Notes under the pieces: generated by a model | The model's input: only the letters and a program-made list of their open reading frames with translations | The model's database searches: none | What the model was told of the DNA's origin: nothing | Made by a program: the position numbers and the translations under genes | Shown here: one piece after another, positions 1 through 7,419 of the stretch | Layout: each line of letters begins with the position of its first letter | How positions within the stretch are numbered: the stretch's first letter is position 1 | NCBI GenBank assembly: GCA_002310235.1 | Contig: DBYO01000008.1 | Location: forward strand, 55,628-77,772 | DNA: 22,145 nt | Source of the DNA: Bacteroidales bacterium UBA1184 | Lineage (GTDB): Bacteria > Bacteroidota > Bacteroidia > Bacteroidales > ML635J-15 | Reading direction: 5' to 3'

Positions 1-260
1 ATTTTCTTGCGTAGCCTTGTGGTGAAAGGCTCGTCGCTGTCGTCGAAGGTTGTGAAAATGTAGAGGAACTTAGTGAATTTCGCTTGAAAAATCTGCTGGA
101 ACAGGTTTTCTTTAGTGCGAAAATAGTAGTGTACGAGAGCCTGATTACATCCCGCTTTCTTTGCTATGTCGGTGGTACTCACCAGCGAAAAGCCCTTTTC
201 GAGGAACAGTTCTTCGGCGCATTGCAGAATCTGTTGTTCCATATTGTTATCCTTGTTCAT
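1..260 (-). CDS. TetR/AcrR-family transcriptional regulator (C-terminus outside window)
   Basis: The first 86 codons of a protein that runs off the left edge. Residues about 8-55 form a TetR-type DNA-binding domain: a helix with AEELFLEKGF (15-24), then the helix-turn-helix TTDIAKKAGCNQALVHYYF (29-47) and the family-typical segment RTKENLF (48-54). Proteins of this family are dimeric repressors whose C-terminal half binds a small ligand; that half is not visible, so no ligand can be suggested. The start is taken at the ATG ending at 260; a second in-frame ATG at 242 (Met7) is also possible. The gene is divergent from rfbB, with 150 nt between them that hold a -7 box for this gene and a tandem 13-bp repeat that could be its operator. 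The family call is firm; the regulated gene is unknown. Confidence 0.88.
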   Translation of the reverse strand, partial: MNKDNNMEQQILQCAEELFLEKGFSLVSTTDIAKKAGCNQALVHYYFRTKENLFQQIFQAKFTKFLYIFTTFDDSDEPFTTRLRKK

Positions 261-284
261 TCTTTACGTTTCTAAAATTCGCCG

Positions 285-292
285 CAAAACTA
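285..292 (-). promoter_or_regulatory. putative -7 box of the TetR-type regulator
   Basis: On the minus strand this reads TAGTTTTG, a full match to the Bacteroidota -7 consensus TAnnTTTG, about 25 nt upstream of the ATG at 260. No clear TTTG -33 element is seen at the expected distance; that position is occupied by the tandem 13-bp repeat. Confidence 0.5.
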
Positions 293-298
293 ATAAAT

Positions 299-324
299 TT
301 ATTTAATAGGGTTATTAAATAGGG
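299..324. repeat. tandem 13-bp direct repeat in the divergent regulator/rfbB promoter region
   Basis: Two adjacent copies, TTATTTAATAGGG (299-311) and TTATTAAATAGGG (312-324), match at 12 of 13 positions. They lie immediately upstream of the regulator's -7 box (285-292), where its -33 contact would fall. That is a natural place for an autorepressor operator, but the operator role is inference. TetR operators are usually palindromic and these are direct repeats. Confidence 0.5.
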
Positions 325-382
325 TAATTATTTTTTGTAAAGTAGATTTTGTAAATTTCTTTCCCAATCCGATTAAAATTCC

Positions 383-390
383 TAATTTTG
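383..390 (+). promoter_or_regulatory. putative -7 box of rfbB-hutH
   Basis: TAATTTTG is a perfect TAnnTTTG match 20 nt before the rfbB ATG. The -33 region at the expected spacing is only TTTC-like, so the promoter call rests on the -7 box and its location. Confidence 0.5.
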
Positions 391-410
391 CCCTCTAAAA
401 TTTCTATTAG

Positions 411-1466
411 ATGGAGAAGACGATATTTATAACAGGTGGCGCTGGTTTCATCGGTTCGCACGTTGTAAGACTGTTTGTAAATAAATATCCTCAATATCAG
501 ATTGTTAATGTGGACAAACTGACATATGCAGGAAATCTCGAGAATTTGAAGGATGTCGAAAATGCACCAAACTACAAGTTTGAGAAGGTTGATATTGTTG
601 ACTTTGAGGCAGTGAAATCGCTTTTTGCAAAGTATTCGCCCGATGGCGTGATACATCTTGCTGCCGAAAGTCATGTTGATAGAAGCATAACAAATCCTCT
701 TGAGTTCATTTATACGAATTTTGTCGGAACCGCAAACCTTCTTACCGCAGCACGTGATTTTTGGAAGGGTAATTACGAAAGCAAGCGCTTTTACCATATT
801 TCAACCGACGAGGTTTACGGTTCGCTCGGCAACGAAGGCTTCTTCAAGGAGACAACCCCATATTCGCCGCGTTCGCCGTATTCGGCATCGAAGGCTAGTT
901 CCGACCACCTTGTTCGCGCTTACCACCATACATTCGGAATGAATGTGGTGCTGTCGAATTGCTCTAACAACTATGGCCCAAACCAGTTTCCTGAAAAGCT
1001 TATTCCATTGTCAATTAATAATATAAGGAACAATAAGCCGATTCCGATCTATGGTAAAGGACTTAATGTTCGCGATTGGTTGTTTGTTATCGACCATGCA
1101 CGAGCAATCGACTGCATTTTCCATAACGGTAAGAACGGCGAAACATATAACATCGGTGGAAATAATGAGTGGACTAACATTGCGCTTATCAAGAAGTTGT
1201 GTGAAGTTATGGACGGAAAGCTCGGTCGTGAAAAGGGTAGTTCTGAGAAGCTTATAACCTACGTTACCGATAGGGCAGGACACGATTTGCGCTATGCCAT
1301 CGATTCTACAAAATTGCAGACAGAACTGGGATGGAAACCATCGTTGCAGTTTGAGGAGGGTATCGAAAAGACCGTTGATTGGTATCTTGCAAACCAAGAG
1401 TGGCTCGACAGAATTGTTTCGGGCGACTATGCAAAGTATTACGAACAGATGTATAAAAATAGATAA
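411..1466 (+). CDS. rfbB: dTDP-glucose 4,6-dehydratase (RmlB/RfbB)
   Basis: A 351-residue extended-SDR enzyme that converts dTDP-D-glucose to dTDP-4-keto-6-deoxy-D-glucose with bound NAD+. This is the second step of dTDP-L-rhamnose and related deoxysugar synthesis in the cytoplasm. Visible evidence: the Rossmann NAD motif GGAGFIGSH (9-17), the family catalytic Thr-Asp-Glu in STDEVYG (131-137), the SDR pair YSASK (Tyr157, Lys161), and the substrate-binding RDWLFV (221-226). Length is usual for the family (about 340-360). The ATG at 411 follows a TAnnTTTG box closely. It is followed after 12 nt by hutH and was probably transcribed with it. The usual partners rmlA, rmlC and rmlD are not in the window, so the final sugar cannot be inferred. 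The motifs separate this from the GalE and GDP-mannose dehydratase relatives. Confidence 0.95.
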   Translation: MEKTIFITGGAGFIGSHVVRLFVNKYPQYQIVNVDKLTYAGNLENLKDVENAPNYKFEKVDIVDFEAVKSLFAKYSPDGVIHLAAESHVDRSITNPLEFIYTNFVGTANLLTAARDFWKGNYESKRFYHISTDEVYGSLGNEGFFKETTPYSPRSPYSASKASSDHLVRAYHHTFGMNVVLSNCSNNYGPNQFPEKLIPLSINNIRNNKPIPIYGKGLNVRDWLFVIDHARAIDCIFHNGKNGETYNIGGNNEWTNIALIKKLCEVMDGKLGREKGSSEKLITYVTDRAGHDLRYAIDSTKLQTELGWKPSLQFEEGIEKTVDWYLANQEWLDRIVSGDYAKYYEQMYKNR

Positions 1467-1478
1467 AATTTCAACAGA

Positions 1479-2963
1479 ATGGAAACATATTATATTGGAA
1501 CAGAAAGATTAACGCTTGACAAATTAGAAGAAATCATCGAAAGCGGATGTGAAATCGCCTTGTCGGAAGAGGCTATCAGGAACATTGAGCATTGCCGCAA
1601 CTACTTGGACGAGAAGATGAAGAACCGTGAAAAACCGATTTACGGTATCACTACCGGTTTCGGTTCGTTGTGCAACACTTCGGTTTCGGAAAACGAACTC
1701 GAGCAGCTTCAGGAAAACCTTATCAAGTCGCACTCCTGCGGTATGGGCGAAGAGGTTGAACAGCGCATTGTCCGCCTGATGATGTTCTTGAAGGTCAAGA
1801 ATATGTCGTATGGTATTTCGGGCGTTTGCGTATCGACGGCTCAGCGTCTTGTCGATTTCTACAACAAGGGCATAACTCCGGTTGTTTACCAGCTTGGTTC
1901 GCTTGGCGCATCGGGCGACTTGGCTCCGCTGGCTCACATTACCCTTGCAATGCTCGGAATGGGAGAGGTTTACTACAAGGGACAGAAGCGCGAATCGGCT
2001 GACGTTCTTCGTGAACTCGATATGGAACCGCTCCGCCTCAAGTCGAAGGAAGGTCTTGCTCTAATAAACGGCACCCAGTTCATGCTGTCGCACGCCATTG
2101 ATGCTTTGCTCCGTGGCCGTAAGATATTGAAGAACGCCGACATCATCGCAACCATGTCGCTCGAAGGCTTCAATGGCCTTGCTGACCCGTTCACCGAGAA
2201 CCTTCACACCATCCGTCCGCATAAGGGACAGATTAAGACTGCACAGAATATTCGCGCATATCTTACTGGTTCTGAACTGCAGCAGCAGAAGAAGACCACG
2301 GTGCAAGATCCATATTCATTCCGCTGTGTTCCGCAGGTTCACGGTGCTTCGAAAGATGCTTGGGACTATGTTGCAAGCGTTGTGGAGACCGAAATCAACT
2401 CGGTTACCGACAATCCAATGGTATTCCCAGATGACGACCTCGTATTGAGTGGAGGTAACTTCCACGGACAGCCGCTTGCTATTGTTATGGACTTCCTGTC
2501 GATTGCAATGGCAGAAATAGGTAGTATCTCAGAACGTCGTATCTACCGTCTTATCAGTGGTGATAGGGGACTTCCTGCATTCTTGGTTGCAAAGCCAGGT
2601 CTCAACAGCGGCTTCATGATTCCGCAATATACTGCAGCATCAATCGTTAGCCAGAACAAGCAGTTGTGTATGCCTGCAAGCGTCGATTCGCTGTCGTCGT
2701 CCAATGAGCAGGAAGACCATGTAAGTATGGGTGCAAACGCAGGAACAAAACTTTTGCGCGTAGTTGCAAATGTCGAAAGAGTGCTTGCCATCGAATGCTT
2801 TGCAGCAAGTCAGGCATTGTATTTCCGCGAACCGCTCAAGCCGTCACCGTTCGTTCAGGAGTTTGTAAAGGATTTCCGCAAGGAAGTTCCAATCGTTCAG
2901 GACGATACAATAATGTACAAGCTGATGAACAAGTCGCTTGAGTTCTTGAAGAATAGAAAATAG
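1479..2963 (+). CDS. hutH: histidine ammonia-lyase
   Basis: A 494-residue MIO-dependent ammonia-lyase that converts L-histidine to trans-urocanate plus ammonia, the entry step of histidine breakdown. The Ala-Ser-Gly triad that cyclises into the MIO electrophile is at 144-146 within GSLGASGDLAP. Other family markers are YGITTGFG (55-62), the Ser84-His85 pair, QVHGASKDAW (286-295), and NEQEDHVSMG (409-418) with Glu412. The Ser-His pair and this Glu are features that favour histidine over phenylalanine or tyrosine as substrate, from family knowledge. Length is normal (about 500). It lies 12 nt after rfbB and ends at a strong terminator. The next pathway genes (hutU, hutI, hutG or ftcD) are not adjacent, which is odd for a catabolic gene. 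Confidence 0.95.
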   Translation: METYYIGTERLTLDKLEEIIESGCEIALSEEAIRNIEHCRNYLDEKMKNREKPIYGITTGFGSLCNTSVSENELEQLQENLIKSHSCGMGEEVEQRIVRLMMFLKVKNMSYGISGVCVSTAQRLVDFYNKGITPVVYQLGSLGASGDLAPLAHITLAMLGMGEVYYKGQKRESADVLRELDMEPLRLKSKEGLALINGTQFMLSHAIDALLRGRKILKNADIIATMSLEGFNGLADPFTENLHTIRPHKGQIKTAQNIRAYLTGSELQQQKKTTVQDPYSFRCVPQVHGASKDAWDYVASVVETEINSVTDNPMVFPDDDLVLSGGNFHGQPLAIVMDFLSIAMAEIGSISERRIYRLISGDRGLPAFLVAKPGLNSGFMIPQYTAASIVSQNKQLCMPASVDSLSSSNEQEDHVSMGANAGTKLLRVVANVERVLAIECFAASQALYFREPLKPSPFVQEFVKDFRKEVPIVQDDTIMYKLMNKSLEFLKNRK

Positions 2964-2973
2964 GAATATGATT

Positions 2974-3017
2974 ATTCAATAAAAAAGGCGGTCGTATGAT
3001 CGCCTTTTTTATTGAAT
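2974..3017. terminator. intrinsic terminator after hutH
   Basis: A perfect 17-bp stem, ATTCAATAAAAAAGGCG (2974-2990) with its complement at 3001-3017, encloses a 10-nt loop. Each arm carries a run of six A or T next to a GGCG/CGCC core, so it can act in both directions. It begins 11 nt after the hutH stop. It closes the rfbB-hutH unit and may also stop transcription arriving from the leftward operon that ends at 3153. Confidence 0.92.
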
Positions 3018-3020
3018 GTT

Positions 3021-3150
3021 TCTGTGGCTGACGCCGTTTCTATGTTTCAGGTTTCATTGGCTACGCCGTTTCAAGTTTTAGCAACTAGAAACTTTAAACT
3101 TTGAACGTTAAACCAGAAACTTGAAACTTGAAACTTGAAACCAGAAACTT
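3021..3150. repeat. GAAACTT/GTTTC heptamer-repeat spacer
   Basis: This non-coding stretch is built from GTTTC/GAAAC words. It ends with five tandem 7-bp units at 3116-3150 (GAAACTT three times, GAAACCA, GAAACTT). A complementary GTTTCAAGTTTT at 3069-3080 could pair with the array. Two near-copies of GCNACGCCGTTTC also occur (about 3028-3040 and 3060-3071). The 13-mer GTTTCTATGTTTC at 3036-3048 recurs exactly at 17753-17765 in another intergenic spacer. Function is unknown. Confidence 0.7.
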
Positions 3151-3152
3151 CC

Positions 3153-4346
3153 TTATTTCCTATTCGCTAGCAACTCATCGTATAGATTCTTCATATCATT
3201 TACGAGCCTAGTGTAATGAAATTTGTCGCGGACAAATGTCCAGCCGTCTTCTGACATTTGTTGTCTGAGTTCGTCGTTGTTTACTAGGTTGAGTAGATTT
3301 TGGCTAAATGCATCAACGTTTTGCGTAGGAGAGAGCAGTGCGGTTTTACCTTCAATAACGACATCCCTTATTCCGCCGACAATCGTGCTAACCACAGGGA
3401 CATTTGCAGCTTGCGATTCGATTATCGATACCGGCGTGCCTTCGTTAAGCGAGGTAAGTGCAGAAATCTCAGAACCGGCGAAAACATAGTCTGCGTCTTT
3501 TATCCACGATGTGAAAATCAAGTCGGAGTTGGGAACTTTGTTTTCTGGAGTGGAACAAGTAAGCCCGTGAGATTTGGCGTATTCGATAAGGCTATTGTGT
3601 AGGTCGCCATCGCCCACAATAATACCGCGCACCTTTCTGTTGGTACTCGCTTTTACTTGTTTTATGGAGTCGATGAACATTGTGTGGTTTTTCACAGGAA
3701 CCAATCTCCCGACTATGGAAACCGCAATTTCGTCGTCGGCAATGTCGTACTGTTTGCGGAAAGCATCGCGCTTCATTGCCTTGTTCTCCTGGAATCTGTT
3801 AAGGTCGAAGCCCAAAGGGATCACTCTAAACTTTTCTGCAGGTGCAATCTTGTAAACTTCAGATAATTCCTGTTTTTGAATGTCGCTGATAGCTACAATT
3901 GCAGATGTCTTTTTTGCGTAGTATTGTTCTATCTTACGAAAGGTTTCTGTAACATATTTGTTGAAGTATGAATTGAAAATGTGTCCGTGAAATGTGTGCA
4001 CAATTACTGGAACTCCGCAGCTTATGGCTGCTTGTCTTCCTAATACTCCTGCTTTTGAGGCATGAGTGTGTACAATGTCAGGCTTGTAGCGTTTTATGAT
4101 GTTTTTAATTTTTTCGTATGCAACAACATCATTGTATCCGTTGATGCTGCGAATCATCTCGCTTACCTTAAGTGAATGTATCCCAAGCTTTTGAACTATA
4201 TAGTCGGAGCATGCTTCCGACTTATCGTTCATTCCCCCAACCAACAGGGTTTCATAATCTGGGGCCATATACTTTGTAAGATAACTTACGTTGTAAGTGG
4301 GACCGCCGAGATTGAACCTGTTTATGATTCTTAATACTTTGGGCAT
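3153..4346 (-). CDS. GT4-family glycosyltransferase
   Basis: A 397-residue GT-B fold, family 4 retaining glycosyltransferase. It would transfer a sugar from a nucleotide-sugar donor to a glycan or lipid-linked acceptor at the cytoplasmic face of the membrane. The N-terminal acceptor domain has the glycine-rich loop NLGGPT (12-17) and HTHASKAG (93-100). The C-terminal donor domain has GRLVPVKN (213-220, with Arg214 and Lys219) and the EX7E pair Glu302/Glu310 inside NEGTPVSIIE. There is no signal peptide or membrane span. Its ATG overlaps the stop of the upstream small membrane-protein gene by one base (TAATG), which suggests translational coupling. Donor and acceptor cannot be told from the sequence. 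It is the last gene of a three-gene operon. Confidence 0.88.
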   Translation of the reverse strand: MPKVLRIINRFNLGGPTYNVSYLTKYMAPDYETLLVGGMNDKSEACSDYIVQKLGIHSLKVSEMIRSINGYNDVVAYEKIKNIIKRYKPDIVHTHASKAGVLGRQAAISCGVPVIVHTFHGHIFNSYFNKYVTETFRKIEQYYAKKTSAIVAISDIQKQELSEVYKIAPAEKFRVIPLGFDLNRFQENKAMKRDAFRKQYDIADDEIAVSIVGRLVPVKNHTMFIDSIKQVKASTNRKVRGIIVGDGDLHNSLIEYAKSHGLTCSTPENKVPNSDLIFTSWIKDADYVFAGSEISALTSLNEGTPVSIIESQAANVPVVSTIVGGIRDVVIEGKTALLSPTQNVDAFSQNLLNLVNNDELRQQMSEDGWTFVRDKFHYTRLVNDMKNLYDELLANRK

Positions 4347-4657
4347 TAGTTTATTAACGAAATTAGGGTTGCTTTTTTTGTCTTTTTGCTTTTGATCAAT
4401 ATTAAATTGGCAATAATTAGGGTGAGTGCAATACCGACCAAGCTAAGGCAAATACCGGTTATTATTAAAAAAAGCAGCAGCACCCAGTATCTCATGTTCA
4501 GGACGCTGCTTACTTTTATGCCTTTTTTCTTTTCTTCGACAATGTGCAGAATAGAACCATCGTAAACGTATATATCACCCTTTCTAATCACGGTCTTGTT
4601 GTATTTTGCCTTGATTAGATTGAATAACTCTTGTTTCCTTTGCGATAGTTCTGCCAT
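4346..4657 (-). CDS. small membrane protein of unknown function
   Basis: 103 residues, family not recognised. The first 55 residues are hydrophilic and basic, with a lysine-rich patch EEKKKGIK (41-48). Residues 57-88 are continuously hydrophobic, enough for one long or two short membrane segments with Gly68 and Gly75 as a possible turn. A basic tail KSKKTKKA (89-96) follows. The topology suggests the N-terminal part and the tail both face the cytoplasm if there is a hairpin. It sits 6 nt downstream of the aminotransferase and overlaps the glycosyltransferase by one base. It is therefore co-transcribed with both and may anchor or assist the glycosyltransferase, which is inference from position only. 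Confidence 0.75.
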   Translation of the reverse strand: MAELSQRKQELFNLIKAKYNKTVIRKGDIYVYDGSILHIVEEKKKGIKVSSVLNMRYWVLLLFLIITGICLSLVGIALTLIIANLILIKSKKTKKATLISLIN

Positions 4658-4663
4658 TCTTTT

Positions 4664-5971
4664 CTAATGGTTCTGCTTGTAAATTTCGAGACGCTTTTCG
4701 AGCAATTCCATCTTGTCGGGTGTAATCTGCGATACGCAGGCGCGAAGACCGTATTTCTTGCTGCCTGTGTTGTCAAGCGTAATTGCGCTGATTCCGTAGT
4801 GCAGAAGTTCTTCGAGTAACTTGTCGCCAGTCCAGTCTCTGTAGGTTATTGTGAAGTAGAATCCATCGGCAAGGTCTTTGTCTATGTCCTTGTCATATAC
4901 GATGTTGAATCCAGCATCAACGAAAAGTTTCTTCATCCTTTCGGCACGCTTTCCGTATTCTTCGATGTCCTTGATGAAGTTGAAAGTGCCGTCGTTTGCT
5001 GCCTTGAGCATTGCTGCCAGACCGTACTGTGCCGAGTGGCAAACACCCGAACTCAAAGCATAGATGATTCGCATTACGAATGTTGCGCCAAACTGGTCTC
5101 TACCGAAACGCTTCTGTAGATTTGGGTATGAGCGGTGGAAAATCTTATCGGAAATAGCCACAACAGCCACGCGCTGACCTGCATAGCTGAATGCCTTAGA
5201 GCCCGAAATCATCAAAATGTAGTTGTCGGTGTAGTTGGCAACCGATGCCTGATATGGCGGGAATCCGGGATGATAAGTGTCGTCGCGGAAGTCCATGCGG
5301 AAGTATGCAAGGTCTTCGATTACTATTGCATCGTACTTGTCGGCAACTTCGGCGATGATTTTCAGTTCGTCGTCGGTGAAGCATATCCAACTCGGGTTGT
5401 TGGGGTTAGAGTAGATTATCGAGTTGATGTTGCCTTTCGAGAGGTATGATTCCAGCTTGTCGCGAAGTTTCTCGCCGCGATAATCGTAAACATCAAAGCT
5501 TTCGTACTTGTGTCCCATCACGTTGAACTGCTGTTTCTGAACAGGGAACCCTGGGTCGATGAAAAGCGCGGTGTCCTTCTTTGGGTCGAGGTTGGAGCAG
5601 GTAAGGAAGGTTGCGTAACCGCCTTGCATTGAACCAACTGTAGGAATACATGCTTCTGCCGATACGTCAACTCCAATGAAGTTTTTAATAAACCTCGATG
5701 CTTCCTTTTTGAGTTCTGGAACACCATCAACCATCGGGTAGATTGCTGCCACGCCGTCGTTGAGAGCCTTTTTTTCGGCATCGGTGCCAACCTTTGGCGG
5801 CTTTAGGCTCGGTACGCCCATCTCCATCCTGACGAATTTCTCGCCGGTTTCCTTCTCTATGCAATTAACTAGTCCGACAATTTCTCTAATTGTCGATTTG
5901 CCTATGTTGTTGATTCCCAACTTACGGCATTGTTCCTGAATAACTGTGTCACAAATTGGTGTGTTAGCCAT
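4664..5971 (-). CDS. class I/II pyridoxal-phosphate aminotransferase
   Basis: A 435-residue fold-type I PLP enzyme. Visible hallmarks are SNPNNPS (188-194), Asp220 in VIEDLAYF (217-224) that would pair with the PLP ring nitrogen, the Schiff-base Lys259 in SGSKAFSYAG (257-266), and Arg267 for phosphate contact. The N-terminal MGVPSLKPPK (51-60) resembles the substrate-loop region of the aspartate/aromatic aminotransferase group. Such enzymes move an amino group between an amino acid and a 2-oxoacid in the cytosol; the specific substrate cannot be assigned. It is the first gene of the leftward operon with the small membrane protein (6-nt gap) and the GT4 enzyme. No convincing TAnnTTTG box was found directly upstream of its ATG at 5971. 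Confidence 0.9.
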   Translation of the reverse strand: MANTPICDTVIQEQCRKLGINNIGKSTIREIVGLVNCIEKETGEKFVRMEMGVPSLKPPKVGTDAEKKALNDGVAAIYPMVDGVPELKKEASRFIKNFIGVDVSAEACIPTVGSMQGGYATFLTCSNLDPKKDTALFIDPGFPVQKQQFNVMGHKYESFDVYDYRGEKLRDKLESYLSKGNINSIIYSNPNNPSWICFTDDELKIIAEVADKYDAIVIEDLAYFRMDFRDDTYHPGFPPYQASVANYTDNYILMISGSKAFSYAGQRVAVVAISDKIFHRSYPNLQKRFGRDQFGATFVMRIIYALSSGVCHSAQYGLAAMLKAANDGTFNFIKDIEEYGKRAERMKKLFVDAGFNIVYDKDIDKDLADGFYFTITYRDWTGDKLLEELLHYGISAITLDNTGSKKYGLRACVSQITPDKMELLEKRLEIYKQNH

Positions 5972-6272
5972 GTCTATATAATTTTAAAATTTCACAATGT
6001 TAATAAAATTTTCTTATGTGGAAAAATGTTTTTTAACATCGTTTATAATGAGGGGAATATCGGCTCTTTCGTTTGTACAATGTTATTGTTTTATGATACA
6101 GATAGTTTCCATTAGGACAGATCACTGATTGTGTATAGGCTACTGAGCCTGTCGAAGTCATGATGACAAAATGATATACACATTAGCCTTACCCTTTAAC
6201 TGGCGATTTGGTAGCGTGGGTGCGGGGATTAGTTTTTTATGAAAGAGCCGTGTATCTTTCTCCAAAATAAAT
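5972..6272. other. non-coding region with nested inverted repeats
   Basis: No gene is supported here. The region contains a perfect 10-bp inverted repeat, CGGCTCTTTC (6061-6070) and GAAAGAGCCG (6241-6250), 170 bp apart. Nested between them is an 8-bp stem TGTGTATA (6130-6137) / TATACACA (6175-6182). That stem encloses two smaller hairpins: GGCT/AGCC (6138-6149) and GTCAT/ATGAC (6157-6167). The 15-mer CTGAGCCTGTCGAAG at 6143-6157 recurs with one change at 17775-17789. Confidence 0.55.
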
Positions 6273-6303
6273 TTTGTTTGGCTATTACTTTTTTCTACTT
6301 TTG
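6273..6303 (+). promoter_or_regulatory. Bacteroidota promoter of the lipoprotein gene
   Basis: TTTG at 6273-6276 is followed by exactly 19 nt and then TACTTTTG at 6296-6303, a complete -33/-7 match. The ATG at 6354 lies about 45 nt beyond the expected start of transcription. Confidence 0.75.
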
Positions 6304-6353
6304 TTATCAATTCGTTTGTGCTCCAAACGACACTTGAAATAAATTGGAATTTT

Positions 6354-7175
6354 ATGAAGAAATATATTCTACTATCAGCGTTTTTTGCTTGTTTGGTCCT
6401 CTTTTTATCATGCCATAAAAGTAAACCAGAAATAGTAAACGATTTTATAGATGCCAAAAATTGTTATGACACAGAAAAGTTGAATAAGTATCTTACTGAT
6501 GATTTTATGTATTATTATGAAGATACTGTAAGCAACAAATCTGAATATTTGGATAAAGCAGTATGGGAAAATTTTAAGACTATTGAAGAAAAAAATACAT
6601 TGCTGAAAATCCAAGATTTGGATAGTATAATTAAGACAGAAGAAATAGTATGCCATATTGTAGATTCTCTTTTGGAAATAAAACCTAAAATTGTTTTAAA
6701 AAGAACATATAGATTTTTTGGTGACAAATTGAAATCAATTACTGTTGATTCAATTTTAAATCAGGAAGAATATCAGAAGTCTTATAGTGAGAAATACATT
6801 CCATTTGCTTTTTACGTTAATGATAAATACGATATTCAAGATGAACAAGAAATCGTTGAGAAGATCAAAAAATATCTTACAGAATATGTTTCTTTGCCTA
6901 TCTCAGATAGGAAAAAATATAGGATTTATGCAAATCTTCAAGGTGTTTATGTATCGAAAGACAATCCTTTGTATAGAAAGTTAATATTTAAAGGCAAAAA
7001 GACAGTAACAATTATTGATGGTTTATTTGGGTTTCCTTTCGCATCAAGATATGAGATTGACGAGAACTACATAAGAATAAGGACAGATAAAAGCGATTTG
7101 TTGTTTGAAATAATAGACAATGAAACTCTTATTGGAGAAGGGTTTGCCAAAGGTACATTTACGAAATCAAATTAG
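6354..7175 (+). CDS. putative lipoprotein with NTF2-like N-terminal region
   Basis: 273 residues, counted from the ATG at 6354 because it opens a classic lipoprotein signal: MKK, a hydrophobic stretch (4-18), then the lipobox-like LFLSC with Cys20. The open frame extends 12 codons further upstream, but that would bury the signal. Residues about 27-55 (VNDFIDAKNCYDTEKLNKYL onward) look like the start of an NTF2/SnoaL-like fold. The C-terminal 75 residues are strand-rich with repeated Gly-Tyr and Ile-Arg-Ile patterns, as in small beta-barrel lipid-binding or META-type domains. Both domain readings are tentative. The mature protein would be tethered to the outer or inner membrane. Base composition is clearly more AT-rich than rfbB/hutH, suggesting accessory or acquired DNA. 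Function unknown. Confidence 0.75.
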   Translation: MKKYILLSAFFACLVLFLSCHKSKPEIVNDFIDAKNCYDTEKLNKYLTDDFMYYYEDTVSNKSEYLDKAVWENFKTIEEKNTLLKIQDLDSIIKTEEIVCHIVDSLLEIKPKIVLKRTYRFFGDKLKSITVDSILNQEEYQKSYSEKYIPFAFYVNDKYDIQDEQEIVEKIKKYLTEYVSLPISDRKKYRIYANLQGVYVSKDNPLYRKLIFKGKKTVTIIDGLFGFPFASRYEIDENYIRIRTDKSDLLFEIIDNETLIGEGFAKGTFTKSN

Positions 7176-7370
7176 TTCTGTCTCGAAAAAGATCAATAGG
7201 CTTAAATAGGGATTTGTCATTATATTTTCGGTTCGTAGCTAGTTCGTTATCATCTCTTTGCGATTTTTGATAGATTAATTTGGAAAAATTTTTCGTGTCA
7301 AAAGCTGGAGAAGTAGGCTATGTTCGGTTGGTGTTTTGTTAATTGGTTAAAAGAATTAGTGAAGTCTGTT

Positions 7371-7398
7371 TTTGATTATAAAAAAAAGTATATATTTG
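7371..7398 (+). promoter_or_regulatory. putative promoter of the toxin-antitoxin pair
   Basis: TATATTTG at 7391-7398 is a full -7 match 22 nt before the antitoxin ATG. TTTG at 7371-7374 could serve as -33, though the 16-nt spacing is shorter than the usual 19-20. Confidence 0.55.
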
Positions 7399-7419
7399 CC
7401 ACTAAATAATTTTCAAATT

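Noticed and set aside
315..797. A 160-codon minus-strand frame opposite rfbB that enters the regulator/rfbB spacer
   Set aside because: It is antisense to a conserved enzyme, resembles no family, and covers the rfbB -7 box.
5972..6060. Promoter for the aminotransferase operon
   Set aside because: No full TAnnTTTG match on the minus strand; only TAACATTG-like words with a mismatch at a key position.
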